Origin: Gemmatimonadales bacterium
GTDB taxonomy: Bacteria; Gemmatimonadota; Gemmatimonadetes; Gemmatimonadales; GWC2-71-9
DNA: 64,000 bases
Reading direction: 5' to 3'
NCBI GenBank assembly: GCA_041390145.1
Contig: JAWKQM010000011.1
Span: 83,986-147,985, forward strand
The position numbers and the translations under genes are program-made. The notes below the pieces were generated by a model. It ran no database searches and had not been told where the DNA came from. It was given only the letters and a program-made list of their open reading frames with translations. Positions 25,094 to 34,483 of this stretch are shown piece by piece; the first letter of the stretch is position 1; each line of letters begins with the position of its first letter.

Positions 25094-27294
25094 GCGCCCG
25101 GGGCGGTGTTTCCCGGCGCGACTTCGTGAAGGCGGCCGCGGTCGCCGGGACCGGACTGACCCTCGCCGTGTATTTCCAGGGCTGCGGCAACGGCGCACCT
25201 CCGGTACCCGACGGGGTGTTCGCGCCTGACGCCTTTCTCCGCCTCTCCCCCGACGGTTCGGTGACGGTGGTGATCGGCCGCTCGGAAATGGGTCAGGGCC
25301 CCACGACCGGGCTGGCGATGATCCTCGCGGAAGAACTCGACTGCGACTGGAGTCGCGTCGGGTTTGTGCAGGGCCCCGCAGCCAAGGCGTACTACAACCC
25401 GGCCCTGCAGGCGCAGGTGACCGGTGGAAGCACCAGCATCCGGACGGGATGGCTCCCGATGCGGGAAGCAGGCGCCACGGCGCGCGCGATGCTGGTGGCG
25501 GCCGCGGCGGGGCGGTGGGGTGTCCCGGCCGCGTCGTGCAGCACCGCCGAGGGGTGGGTCCGCAACGATGTCACGGGAGAGGAACTGGCATACGGCGCGC
25601 TGGTCGCGGACGCGAGCGCGTTGTCGGTGCCGAAAGGCGTGCCGCTCAAGGACCCCATGGACTTCCGGATTATCGGTACCTCGCGGGACCGGCTCGACAA
25701 TGCCGGCAAGGTGCGCGGGGTGGCGACCTTCGGCATTGACGTACGGCTGCCCGGCATGGCCTACGCGAGCGTCGAGCGGTGTCCGGTCTTTGGCGGTCAG
25801 GTGGGGAGCGTGGCAGGGGAGGCGAAGGCATTGGCCGTCCCCGGTGTGGTCAAGGTGGTGCGGCTGGAGGACCGGGTTGCCGTGGTGGCCGAGCACTACT
25901 GGCAGGCGGTGAAGGGGCGGCGGGCGCTCGATATCACCTGGGTCGAGGGGGCGGGCGCGGCGCTCTCGTCTGCCGGCCTGGCGGAGCAGCTGCAGGCGCT
26001 GCTGGCCTCCGACAAGGCACGCGAGGCCCGCAAGGTGGGTGACGCCGTTGGCGTCCTCGCCGCGAGCACGCCGACGATCGAGGCGTCCTATGACGCGCCC
26101 TACCTGGCGCATGCGACAATGGAGCCGCAGAACTGCACCGCGTGGGTGCACGACGGTGCGGTGGAGGTCTGGGCGCCGACCCAGTTCCAGATGGGTCCGG
26201 GGTTCCTCAACCACGGCGGCGCACGTGGCGTGGCGGCGGATGCCGCCGGGGTGTCTGCCGACGACGTCACCATCCACACGACCTTTCTTGGCGGCGGATT
26301 CGGGCGTCGGCTCGAAGTGGACTATGTGACCGAAGCGGTGCGGGTCGCGAAGGAGCTCGACCGGCCGGTCCAGGTCATCTGGAGTCGGGAGGACGACACC
26401 CAGCACGACTACTACCGCCCGATGACCGCGCACGCCCTCTCGGCGGTGCTCGGGGAAGACGGGATGCCGCTGGCCTGGCGTCAGCGGATCGCCTGCCAGT
26501 CGATCATCCGACACTGGCTGCCGGGGTGGATGCCGGACTTTGCCATGAGCCTCGCCGGGGCCCTCGAGCACGGCGTCGATCCGTCGGCGGTCGAAGGGTC
26601 GGCCGACCTCCCCTATGCGGTGCCGAACCTGCTGGTGGACTGGCGGGAATTGACGGTCCCGGTGCCGGTCGGCTTCTGGCGCTCGGTGGGGCACTCGCAG
26701 AACTCGTTCGTGACCGAGAGCTTCATCGACGAACTCGCGGCGGCGGCGGGGCAGGACCCGGTCTCCTACCGGCGGGCGCTGCTGAAGGACGAGCCGCGGA
26801 TGCGGGCGGTGCTCGAGCTGGCGGCCACGGAGGCGGGGTGGGGGACCCCCGTGCCCGAGGGGCGCGCGCGCGGCGTGGCCATCGTCCGTTCGTTCGGGAG
26901 CATCGTGGCGGAGGTGGCGGAAGTGTCTATCACGCCCGCCGGGGTCATTCAGGTGCATCGGGTGACCTGCGCGGTGGATTGTGGCACGCCGGTCAATCCC
27001 GGGTTGATCAAGGCCCAGATGCAGGGTGGAATCGTGTTCGGTCTGACCGCGGCGCTGCACGGCGAGATCACCATCGACAAGGGGCGGGTGCAGCAGAACA
27101 ATTTCTACGACTACGAGATGGTGCGGATGCCGGCGGCACCGGTGGTGGACGTGCGCATCGTGCCGAGTACGGAGCCGCCGGGCGGTGTCGGGGAGCCAGG
27201 CGTGCCGCCGATCGCGCCGGCGGTGGCCAATGCGGTGTTCGCACTCACGGGGCAGCGGTTGCGGCGGCTGCCGCTGAGACTCCGCACCTCCTGA
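25090..27294 (+). CDS. Molybdenum-binding subunit of a xanthine oxidase-family dehydrogenase (IorB-like)
   Basis: The 734-residue protein begins with a twin-arginine signal (SRRDFVKAAA) that also contains a Cys (YFQGC), so it may be an exported and lipid-anchored enzyme. The aldehyde oxidase/xanthine dehydrogenase fold is evident: GRSEMGQGPTTGLAMILAEE near residue 65, GGGFGRRLEVDY near 400, and GGVGEPGVPPIAPAVANAV near the C-terminus carrying the catalytic Glu. IorB-like enzymes hydroxylate N-heterocycles or oxidise aldehydes. The substrate is unknown, and no cytochrome partner is adjacent. The Mo-type ABC transporter at 2.5-4.4 kb might supply the metal. Confidence 0.9.
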   Translation: MSARGGVSRRDFVKAAAVAGTGLTLAVYFQGCGNGAPPVPDGVFAPDAFLRLSPDGSVTVVIGRSEMGQGPTTGLAMILAEELDCDWSRVGFVQGPAAKAYYNPALQAQVTGGSTSIRTGWLPMREAGATARAMLVAAAAGRWGVPAASCSTAEGWVRNDVTGEELAYGALVADASALSVPKGVPLKDPMDFRIIGTSRDRLDNAGKVRGVATFGIDVRLPGMAYASVERCPVFGGQVGSVAGEAKALAVPGVVKVVRLEDRVAVVAEHYWQAVKGRRALDITWVEGAGAALSSAGLAEQLQALLASDKAREARKVGDAVGVLAASTPTIEASYDAPYLAHATMEPQNCTAWVHDGAVEVWAPTQFQMGPGFLNHGGARGVAADAAGVSADDVTIHTTFLGGGFGRRLEVDYVTEAVRVAKELDRPVQVIWSREDDTQHDYYRPMTAHALSAVLGEDGMPLAWRQRIACQSIIRHWLPGWMPDFAMSLAGALEHGVDPSAVEGSADLPYAVPNLLVDWRELTVPVPVGFWRSVGHSQNSFVTESFIDELAAAAGQDPVSYRRALLKDEPRMRAVLELAATEAGWGTPVPEGRARGVAIVRSFGSIVAEVAEVSITPAGVIQVHRVTCAVDCGTPVNPGLIKAQMQGGIVFGLTAALHGEITIDKGRVQQNNFYDYEMVRMPAAPVVDVRIVPSTEPPGGVGEPGVPPIAPAVANAVFALTGQRLRRLPLRLRTS

Positions 27295-27321
27295 CCCCCT
27301 CCCCGGCAAGCGGAGAGGGGG
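27295..27321 (+). terminator. Possible terminator hairpin after the molybdenum hydroxylase
   Basis: Seven-base arms CCCCCTC and GAGGGGG with a 13-nt loop directly follow the stop codon. There is no T tract, so termination would depend on the stem alone or on Rho. Confidence 0.4.
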
Positions 27322-27400
27322 ACCGTCCGCTTCCCCCCCGGTCCTTCCTGTTAGGTTCCGAGGGTAGCCTTTCCCCCGACGTACCCTTCCAGGAGGCACC

Positions 27401-27616
27401 ATGAGCGACATCGTAAAGGTGATTGAAGTGATTGCCCAGTCCGACAAGTCCTTTGACGATGCGGCCAAGACCGCGGTGCGCGAAGCGGCCAAGACCGTCA
27501 CCGGGCTGAAGTCGATCTGGATCGACAATTTCAGCGCCGAAATTGAGGGCGACAAGATCACCCACTATCGGGTGAACGCGAAGATTTCATTCGTCCTGAA
27601 GTCGGCGGGCAAGTAG
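27401..27616 (+). CDS. Dodecin, flavin-storage protein
   Basis: The 71-residue protein has dodecin length and sequence: VIEVIAQSDKSFDDAAKTAV, a stacking tryptophan at residue 40 (SIWIDNFSAEI), and the final strand YRVNAKISFVL. Dodecins form dodecameric shells that bind and protect flavins. The gene is immediately followed (1 bp) by an FMN reductase gene and near another flavoprotein gene, which fits a flavin-handling cluster. Confidence 0.93.
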   Translation: MSDIVKVIEVIAQSDKSFDDAAKTAVREAAKTVTGLKSIWIDNFSAEIEGDKITHYRVNAKISFVLKSAGK

Positions 27617-27617
27617 C

Positions 27618-28193
27618 GTGGAAGTACGGACGTTCAAGGTGGGATACATCATCGGCAGCCTGGCGGGCAAGTCGATCAACCGCGTGCTCGCCAGGGCGCT
27701 GGTACGCCTCGCTCCACCGGCGCTCGAGATGTTTGAGATCCCCATTCGGGACCTGCCGCTCTACAGCTACGACTACGACGCGGACTATCCCCCGGCGGGC
27801 ACCGCCCTGAAGGCATCCATCGACAGGGCGGACGCCGTCCTGCTGGTGACCCCGGAATACAACCGGTCGGTCCCCGGCTGCCTGAAGAATGCCATCGACT
27901 GGGCGAGCCGGCCGAGGGGCAAGAACTCCTTTGCACGCAAACCTTCGGCGACCATCGGCGCGTCGTCGGGGGCCATCGGCACCGCCATTGCGCAGCAGCA
28001 CCTGCGCGGAGTGCTCGCGCACCTCAACTCACCGCAGATGAACTCTCCCGAGGCGTACATCCAGATGACCCCGGGCCTCATCACGGAGGACGGTCAGGTC
28101 ACACGGGAGTCGACGGAACAATTCCTCGCGAAGTTCATGTCTGAATTCCACCAGTTCATCGCGCGGGAGACGTTCGTGATGCAGAACGAGTAG
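27618..28193 (+). CDS. NAD(P)H-dependent FMN reductase / quinone reductase family protein
   Basis: The 191-residue flavodoxin-like enzyme (GTG start) has the family signature LLVTPEYNRSVPGCLKNAID near residue 75-95. Members include chromate, quinone and FMN reductases. It follows dodecin after one base, suggesting joint expression and use of the same flavin pool. Confidence 0.9.
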   Translation: MEVRTFKVGYIIGSLAGKSINRVLARALVRLAPPALEMFEIPIRDLPLYSYDYDADYPPAGTALKASIDRADAVLLVTPEYNRSVPGCLKNAIDWASRPRGKNSFARKPSATIGASSGAIGTAIAQQHLRGVLAHLNSPQMNSPEAYIQMTPGLITEDGQVTRESTEQFLAKFMSEFHQFIARETFVMQNE

Positions 28194-28242
28194 AGAAGGC
28201 GCCTCGCACCTTCGGCTCCGTTGCCCCGCTGCCCCGCTGCCT

Positions 28243-28872
28243 TCAGGCGGTCACCAGCCCCAAGCCCATCGCGGTCGCGGCCTTCGTGCTCGCTTCCATC
28301 CGGGTGTCTGCGCCCGGCAGCATCATCCCTTCCGCCGCTACCACCGATAGATCCTCGATCCCCATGAATCCGAGCAGGGTGCGGAGGTGGGGCTCGAGAT
28401 GGTTGTACTGCGCCTTCCCCGACTCAGGGCTGTAGTCGAACCCTCGGGTAATGACGGCATATGCCGGCCGCCCGCCGAGGAGGCCCGTGGCACCTGATTC
28501 GCCGAGGGAGAACGTCCAGCCGGGCCGGATGATGAGGTCGAAGTAGTGCTTGAGCTGGTAGGGGAGGCCAAAGTTCCACATCGGGGTGACGAAGAGGTAC
28601 GCGTCGGCCGCGATGAACTGGGTCACCAGGCGGTCAAGGGCGCGGCGGCGCTGGGCCAGGAGTTCTCCTGAGAACGATGAGGGACGGTCAAAGAGGACCG
28701 ATATCATCGGTGCGTCGAGGGGCGGGAGTTCGATCTGGGTGAGGTCGATGGTTTCGACCACGCCCGTCGGGTTCACGGTTTCCCAGCCCTGGAGAAACGC
28801 GTCCGCGAGGTGCCGGGTCTGTGAATTTCCGTTCTGATGGGGGGTGGCAATGATCTGGAGCAGCGTGGACAC
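28243..28872 (-). CDS. FMN-dependent NADH-azoreductase
   Basis: The 209-residue flavoprotein shows AzoR-type motifs: the phosphate-binding N-terminus (ATPHQNGNSQTRHLAD), TPMWNFGLPYQLKHYFDLI around residue 100 and GESGATGLLGGRPAYAV. Such enzymes reduce azo compounds and quinones by two-electron transfer. It converges with the FMN reductase gene, with octamer repeats between the stops. Confidence 0.92.
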   Translation of the reverse strand: MSTLLQIIATPHQNGNSQTRHLADAFLQGWETVNPTGVVETIDLTQIELPPLDAPMISVLFDRPSSFSGELLAQRRRALDRLVTQFIAADAYLFVTPMWNFGLPYQLKHYFDLIIRPGWTFSLGESGATGLLGGRPAYAVITRGFDYSPESGKAQYNHLEPHLRTLLGFMGIEDLSVVAAEGMMLPGADTRMEASTKAATAMGLGLVTA

Positions 28873-29238
28873 TCAGGCCTCCTGGTGGTCGATGGTGCAG
28901 CCATCAGGGAAGCCGCACCGTTGCCCCTATGCTATGGCCGGGGCGCTGAACCCCTCGTGACATGCAGGTGAAGGGTGGTTCATATGCAACCATTGCCCGT
29001 ACCCGCCGGTCTATAGCCACATGTCGGCGTTCAATCGATCGTCCGTGCCCGCGAGCGGGACGTCAATTCCCAATATCGGACACTTGGGGTCCTCTGACGA
29101 CGTGGTGAGGGGGCCTATGCCCTTTTGCTGCAATGCTTTCGCGCGCTGCAGGTCGTGGTCTTCGTCGGCACGGTTCTTTCCCACGTGGGCCCCCACGCCC
29201 ACGCGGCGCGCCTTGTGACTCCCACCGAAGGCCTCGAC
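28873..29238. other. Intergenic control region before the first permease
   Basis: No gene is supported here. The frame of the following permease is open from 29125, but the extra residues look non-coding. The stretch holds the first copy of the shared 18-bp motif (29065-29082) and its sigma-54-like element (29167-29180), as well as the start of a 46-bp repeat shared with the next permease gene. Part of the left side probably contains the azoR promoter. Confidence 0.6.
29065..29180 (+). promoter_or_regulatory. Shared motif copy 1 plus sigma-54-like promoter
   Basis: The 18-bp motif AATTCCCAATATCGGACA is at 29065-29082. After 84 bp comes GGCACGGTTCTTTC (29167-29180), which matches the -24 GGCACG and the 10-bp gap of sigma-54 promoters but has TTTC instead of TTGC at -12. 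The permease ATG is 72 bp further on. The same pair occurs at 31.7 and 34.3 kb. The local NtrC-type regulator at 42.1 kb is the obvious candidate to bind the motif. Confidence 0.6.
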
Positions 29239-29248
29239 ATGCGACAGA
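29203..29248. repeat. 46-bp direct repeat, copy 1 (leader and start of permease 1)
   Basis: These 46 bases, ending in the first codons of the permease (ATGCGACAGA), are identical to 31823-31868. Weaker similarity reaches back into the promoter. Identity in a non-coding leader points to a fairly recent duplication of the promoter and gene start. Confidence 0.85.
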
Positions 29249-31644
29249 GTCTCACTGACTGGATGGGCGACCTGCGGCACGCGATGCGGGCGCTGCAACG
29301 TTCTCCCGGCTTCTCGCTCATGGTGGTGCTCTGTCTCGGACTCGGCATCGGCGCCAACGGCGCCATCTTCAGCGTCGTCAACTCCGTCCTGCTCCGCCCG
29401 CTGCCCTTTCCCGAGCCCGATCGCCTGGTCAATGCCTACGAAACGTTCTACTACGACGGCGGGGACGGGTACGGCGGCGTCTCGTATCCCAATTATCGCG
29501 ACTGGGTAGAGCAGAACCGCACACTCCAGTCGCTTGCTGCCTCGTCCCGGGCCAGTGTCGTCCTGCAGGGCACCGAGTCCACCGAGCGACTGGTGGCGAA
29601 CCGGGTGACCGCCAACTACTTCGCGACGCTGGGCCTGCCGCCGATCATCGGGCGCGATTTTGCGCCCGGGGACGAGCTGGCCGGCGCCTCCGGCGTGGTG
29701 TTGCTCAGCGAGCGATTCTGGCGCAGCCGGTTCGGTGGCGACCCCGCCGTGGTCGGAGCGTCGCTCCGAATCGATGGGCAACAGCGCACCGTCATCGGAA
29801 TCATCCCGGCATCGGCCAGCACCTCCACCCAGCTCTGGACGCCCCTGGTGCTTGCTCCGGAGCGGGCCGAAGCTCGAGACAGCCACTTCCTTCAAGTCAT
29901 CGGGCGGCTGAAGCCGGGGGTCACGCTGGAAGCCGCCGATGCTGACCTGAAGTCCGTCGCCGCCCGGATTCGTGGGGAGCACCCTGAAGTCGATCCGAGC
30001 CGCAGTGCACGACTGCGGTCGGTGCAGGAGGATACGGTCGGCAACGTGCGCGCGACGCTGCTGGTCTTGCTGGGCGCGGTCGCCCTCGTCCTGCTCATCG
30101 CCTGCGCCAACGTCGCCAACCTGCTGTTGGCCCGCGCCGGCTCCCGTCGCCACGAGATGGCGGTGCGCCTGGCCCTTGGCGCGAGTCGGGCCCGCCTCAT
30201 TCGCTACCTGCTGACCGAGAGCCTCCTCTTCGCGCTCGGCGGTGCCGTTGCCGGCGCCGGCATGTCGTGGCTGGCGCTCCGCACCCTCGCGCCGCTCGTG
30301 TCGGGGATGCTCCCCCGGCCCAGTGACCTCCAGATGGACGGGTGGGTGTTCCTCTACCTGCTGGGCGTCGCGGTCGTCTGTGCGGTGCTCTTCGGGCTCG
30401 CGCCGGCTCTCACGACCACCGGGAAGAGCCTGCAGGGGGGCATCACCAGCGCGGGCGCGCGTGGCAGCAGTGCGGGCCACAGCAGGCTTCGGCGTGCGCT
30501 GGTGGTCTCGGAGGTCGCGCTGTCCATGATGTTGCTGACCGGTGCCGGCCTCATGGTTCGCGGCATGCTCATCCTGCAATCGGAAAAGCCGGGATTCGCG
30601 ACCGAGAATGTCCTGACGGCCCACCTGGCGATTCCCGATGCCACGACCGCCGGTTCATCCAACTTCATTCTGCCCTTCCTCGAAAAGGTCCGGTCGATCC
30701 CTGGCGTCAGGGATGCGGGGCTGATCTCCCACCTCCCGATGCAGGCCTGGGGATCGAGCAGCAATTTCACCGTCGTTGGCCACGCGGCGCCGGAGCGCGG
30801 GAAGGAGCCGCTGACAGAGTACCGGCTGACGAGCCCCGGGTTGCTTGAGGCGATGGATATCCCACTGGTGAGCGGGCGCGACTTTACGGCGCGCGATGTC
30901 CTCGACACGTCCCGTGTGCTGCTCGTTAACGAGACGCTCGCCCGGCAGCAGTTTCCCGACGAGGATCCGGTTGGTCGCCAACTCAACTTCGGCGAGGGCG
31001 AGGTGTACACGATTCTCGGCGTGGTAGGTGACACGCGGCAGCGGGGCCTCGACCGCGCGCCGTTGCCCGAGGTCCACTTCCCGATCCGCGCGGATGATGG
31101 CGGTCGCGAGATGACGCTCGTGGTACGGACCACCGTGCCGCCCTCCACTGTGACTCCGGCCGTCCGCCAGGCGCTCCGCGAGGTGGATGCCAGCCAGCCG
31201 CTCTACCAAATCATGACAATGGGAGAGGTCCTCGATCGCTCGCTCGGTTCGCGCGAACTCAACCTGTGGCTCTTCGGCGCGTTCGCGCTCGTAGCCCTTG
31301 TGCTCTCGGCGGCCGGGCTCTACGGCGTCATTGCCTACCTGGTGAGTCAGCGAACCCGGGAACTGGGCATCCGGATGGCGCTCGGAGCACAACATGTCGA
31401 CGTGATCCTGCTCGTTCTCCGGCAGGGCGGGGCGCTCGTGCTCCTCGGACTCCTGCTCGGACTTGGGGCGCGGTCTACTTCACCCGCTTTCTCGCCGCGA
31501 TGCTCTACGGCGTAAGCGCACGTGATCCCGTCACACTGGTGACGGCCACGCTTTGTGCTCGGGGGCGTGGCGATGCTGGCGACCCTTGTCCCCGCGCGTC
31601 GGGCCTCCAAGGTGGACCCGGTGCTTGCGATGCGAGCCGATTGA
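29239..31644 (+). pseudogene. MacB/FtsX-type ABC permease (ADOP family), 3' end frameshifted
   Basis: The ATG at 29239 begins the normal N-terminus (DLRHAMRALQRSPGFSLMVV). The first 740 codons encode a standard duplicated permease with MacB periplasmic core domains and FtsX domains (IACANVANLLLARAGSRRHE; GLYGVIAYLVSQRTRELGIR). Near 31467 the frame shifts by one base, and a second shift lies near 31551. Corrected, the protein would end in LVPARRASKVDPVLAMRAD with its TGA at 31642-31644, so only the last about 60 residues are affected. This is either a decaying gene or a pair of sequence errors. Confidence 0.8.
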
Positions 31645-31687
31645 GCGCGGCGTCATCGACGCGGCCCCTGACCGCTCGCGGGACACA

Positions 31688-31801
31688 CAATCCCGATAGC
31701 GGACAGTCGCGGTGAGCGGGACGTCTGGCCGTCGCTGGAAACGGTTGTCCCGCATCGTCTTCCGAGATGGCTCAGAGCCGAGGGCTCGGCACGCTTCTTC
31801 C
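31688..31801 (+). promoter_or_regulatory. Shared motif copy 2 plus sigma-54-like promoter
   Basis: CAATCCCGATAGCGGACA lies at 31688-31705. The element GGCACGCTTCTTCC follows at 31788-31801, 82 bp after the motif and 71 bp before the ATG at 31859. Spacing matches the copies at 29.1 and 34.3 kb within two bases. Confidence 0.6.
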
Positions 31802-31822
31802 CAACGTCGGCCCCACGCCCGT

Positions 31823-31868
31823 GCGGCGCGCCTTGTGACTCCCACCGAAGGCCTCGACATGCGACAGA
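31823..31868. repeat. 46-bp direct repeat, copy 2 (leader and start of permease 2)
   Basis: Identical to 29203-29248, including the start codon and first codons. The identity stops just inside the gene, where the second permease diverges or is shifted. Confidence 0.85.
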
Positions 31869-34273
31869 CCTCTCCGGCTGGACAGACGACCTCCGGCACG
31901 CGCTCCGCGCCCGTCGTCACCTGGATTCGCCGCCGTGACTATCGGCACGCTCGGGCTCGCCATCGGCGCCAACGTTGGGATGTTCAGCGTGGTCGATGCG
32001 GTGCTGCTCAATCCGCTCCCGTATGGTGACGTCGATCAGGTGGTGTATGTCGCCGGGTCGGCGCCTGGCTCCGACATGCCGAGCGAGTTCGGCGTTTCCA
32101 TGGAATTCCTGCCCCAGTACACCGAGCAGTCGCAGCTCCTGGAGGACGCGGCGCTTCCTTCACCTCCACGCTGCGGACCGCGGACCGGGTGGAGCGGATT
32201 CCGATGTCGGCGGCGACCAGCTCGCTCTTCTCCACCCTCGGTTTCCACGCCGGTCGTGGGGCGGCTCCCCGTCCCTGACGACGGGTCGCGTGTCGTGGTG
32301 CTCAGCTACGGACTCTGGCAGTCGTGGTTCGGGGGGGATTCCGGCGTCGTGGGCCGCTCGTTCTCGGTTTCGGGAGACAGCCGTGTCGTCATCGGCGTCA
32401 TGGGGCCCGACTTTCGCTTTCCGCTCGACGACACACAACTCTGGTTTCCGATAACCGTCGCCCTCGATTCCATCAGGCCGGGCAACTTCGGTATCCGGAT
32501 GGTGGCCCGGACGAAGCCCGGCGTGACGCCGGAGGCGCTCGCCAGCGAGCTGACGGCGCTGGCGCGCCGCCTGCCGGAGCGGTTCGGGGGCTCGCCCAGG
32601 TACGCTCGTACCATGGAGCAGTACCAGGCGGTGGTGCGCCCGCTGCAAGCCCCGAGATGTTTGGCGCCGTGTCGCGCCCGCTCTGGGTGTTGTTTGGCGC
32701 GGTCGCCATCGTGCTGCTGATCGCGTGCGCCAACGTCGCGAACCTCTTCGTGGTCCGCGCCGATGTCCGGCATCGTGAGCTGGCCGTCCGCCGCGCCATC
32801 GGCGCGGGCCGCTGGCCGCTGATCCGCCTGCAGATGGCGGAGGCGGTGGTGGTGGCCCTGTTTGCCGGGGCGCTTGCGGTCGTGCTGGCCAGCTGGGCGC
32901 TCCCCCTCTTCCTCAGGGCGGCGCCCGAGGACATCCCGCGCCTCAGCACTGTCTCCCTCGGTCCCGCGTCCCTGATCTTCACGGTCATCGCCGCGCTGGT
33001 TTCCGCGGTGGCCTGCGGCCTGGTGCCGGCCATCCGGGTGTCGGAGCCCGACATGCTCCGCCTCCGCGAAGGTGGTCGGGGTGCGACGCGGCAACGGAAC
33101 TGGGCGCGGGACGGCCTGGTCGTGGCCCAGACCGCCCTCGCCCTCGTGCTGCTGATCGGGTCGGGGCTCCTGGTGCGCAGCTTCAGCAAACTCTCCCGCG
33201 TCGACCCGGGGTACGACACCCGTGACGTGTTCACCTTCCAGATCGCGCCTGAACGAGAGTCGCTGAACGACGGGCCGTCGTTTGCCCGCTTCGACCTTGC
33301 GTTCATGGACCGGCTCCGCGCCCTCCCGGGGGTCGAGTCGGTCGGGTTGGTCGAGAACGTCCCCCTGAACGAGGGAACCAGGTCGATCCGGTTTCACCCC
33401 GAGGGGGCGGACGCCGACGCGCAGCCGCTCCTGAACGTGACCTGGGCCGCGGGCGATTACTTCAAGACGATGGACATCGCCGTCCTGCGCGGACGCGTCT
33501 TCACCGACGAGGAACAACTGTCGGGCGAGGGCAACGTCATCATCAGCGAGTCCGCCGCGAGGCTCCTCTGGCCGGATGCCAACCCGCTCGGGCGGCGGGT
33601 GAGCGCCGACCAGGGCCCGGGGGCCTTCACCGTGATTGGGGTCGTCGAGGATGTCCTCCAGGACAACTTCCGCGACCCCCCGCAGCCGGTCATCTACCTG
33701 CCCCTGGTGGGGCCGACGCCCACGAGCTGGGCCATGTCGTCCCCCGCCTACGTCGTGAAGACCAGCCGCGCCGAGTTCATCGCGCCGGAGGTCCGCGCAC
33801 TCGCACGGGAGGTCGCACCTGAGGCGCCGATGTACCGCGTGTTCACCATGGCAGGGCTGGCCCGGGATTCCATGGCGCAGCTCTCCTTCCTGATGCTCAC
33901 GCTCGGCATCGCCGCCTTCCTCGCGCTGATCCTCGGGAGCGTGGGTCTCTACGGAGTGCTCTCATACATCGTTGGTCAACGGGTGCGGGAAATCGGCGTG
34001 CGCATGGCGCTCGGTGCCGAAGCCGGTCAGGTGCGCCGGATGGTCGTCCTGCAGGGCACCCGCGTCGTCGCTGTCGGGATTCTTGTCGGGTTCGTCGTGG
34101 CCCTCCTCGCGACTCGGTCGCTCGGCGCCCTGCTGTACGGGGTGGCGAGCTTCGATACCCTCACCTTCGCTGGCATGACCCTGCTGCTCATCGGGGTGGG
34201 TATTCTGGCCAGTTACCTCCCGGCGCGACGCGCGTCGAATATCGACCCCGTCGAGGCTCTGCGCGGGGAGTAG
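31859..34273 (+). pseudogene. MacB/FtsX-type ABC permease (ADOP family), 5' third multiply frameshifted
   Basis: The region encodes one full-size permease of about 800 residues, but it is split by several one-base shifts. They fall near 31880, between 31912 and 31935, near 32152, near 32250 and near 32665. Segments in different frames join smoothly into familiar sequence (GTLGLAIGANVGMFSVVDAV; then SYGLWQSWFGGDSG; then IACANVANLFVVRADVRHRE). From about 32670 to the TAG the frame is intact and well conserved, ending LPARRASNIDPVEALRGE. Because few in-frame stops accompany the shifts, sequence error is a real alternative to gene decay. Confidence 0.8.
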
Positions 34274-34306
34274 TGGCCTCGGTGGCCTGGCCGTTGACGG
34301 GATGGC

Positions 34307-34422
34307 GAATCCCAAAAGCGGACACCTGGCCGATTTCGGCAATGGGTAGTTGCGGCGTATCCTGTTGCCACACATTGGGTTATCGGATCGCCATGCCGGC
34401 GGCAGACAGGCACGCTTCTTCC
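34307..34422 (+). promoter_or_regulatory. Shared motif copy 3 plus sigma-54-like promoter of the HlyD operon
   Basis: GAATCCCAAAAGCGGACA lies at 34307-34324. GGCACGCTTCTTCC follows at 34409-34422, 84 bp after the motif and 75 bp before the GTG of the HlyD gene. This would put the adaptor, the two ATPases, the two permeases and the regulator genes under the same control as the two upstream permeases, forming a self-regulating loop. Confidence 0.6.
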
Positions 34423-34483
34423 CTTGATGGGGGTGAATCGTGCCGTTGGTTCGGAGATTGGCCTCACTTGAACAGGACCTCAC

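Noticed and set aside
25042..27561. Long antisense open frame opposite the molybdenum hydroxylase
   Set aside because: Same GC-driven effect; no domains, and it runs over several real gene boundaries.
28218..28242. Octamer repeats after azoR as a terminator
   Set aside because: They do not form a stable inverted repeat and have no T tract.
31823..31868. The 46-bp repeats as insertion-sequence ends or attachment sites
   Set aside because: They are direct repeats over a leader and start codon, with no transposase or integrase between them and a clear regulatory explanation.
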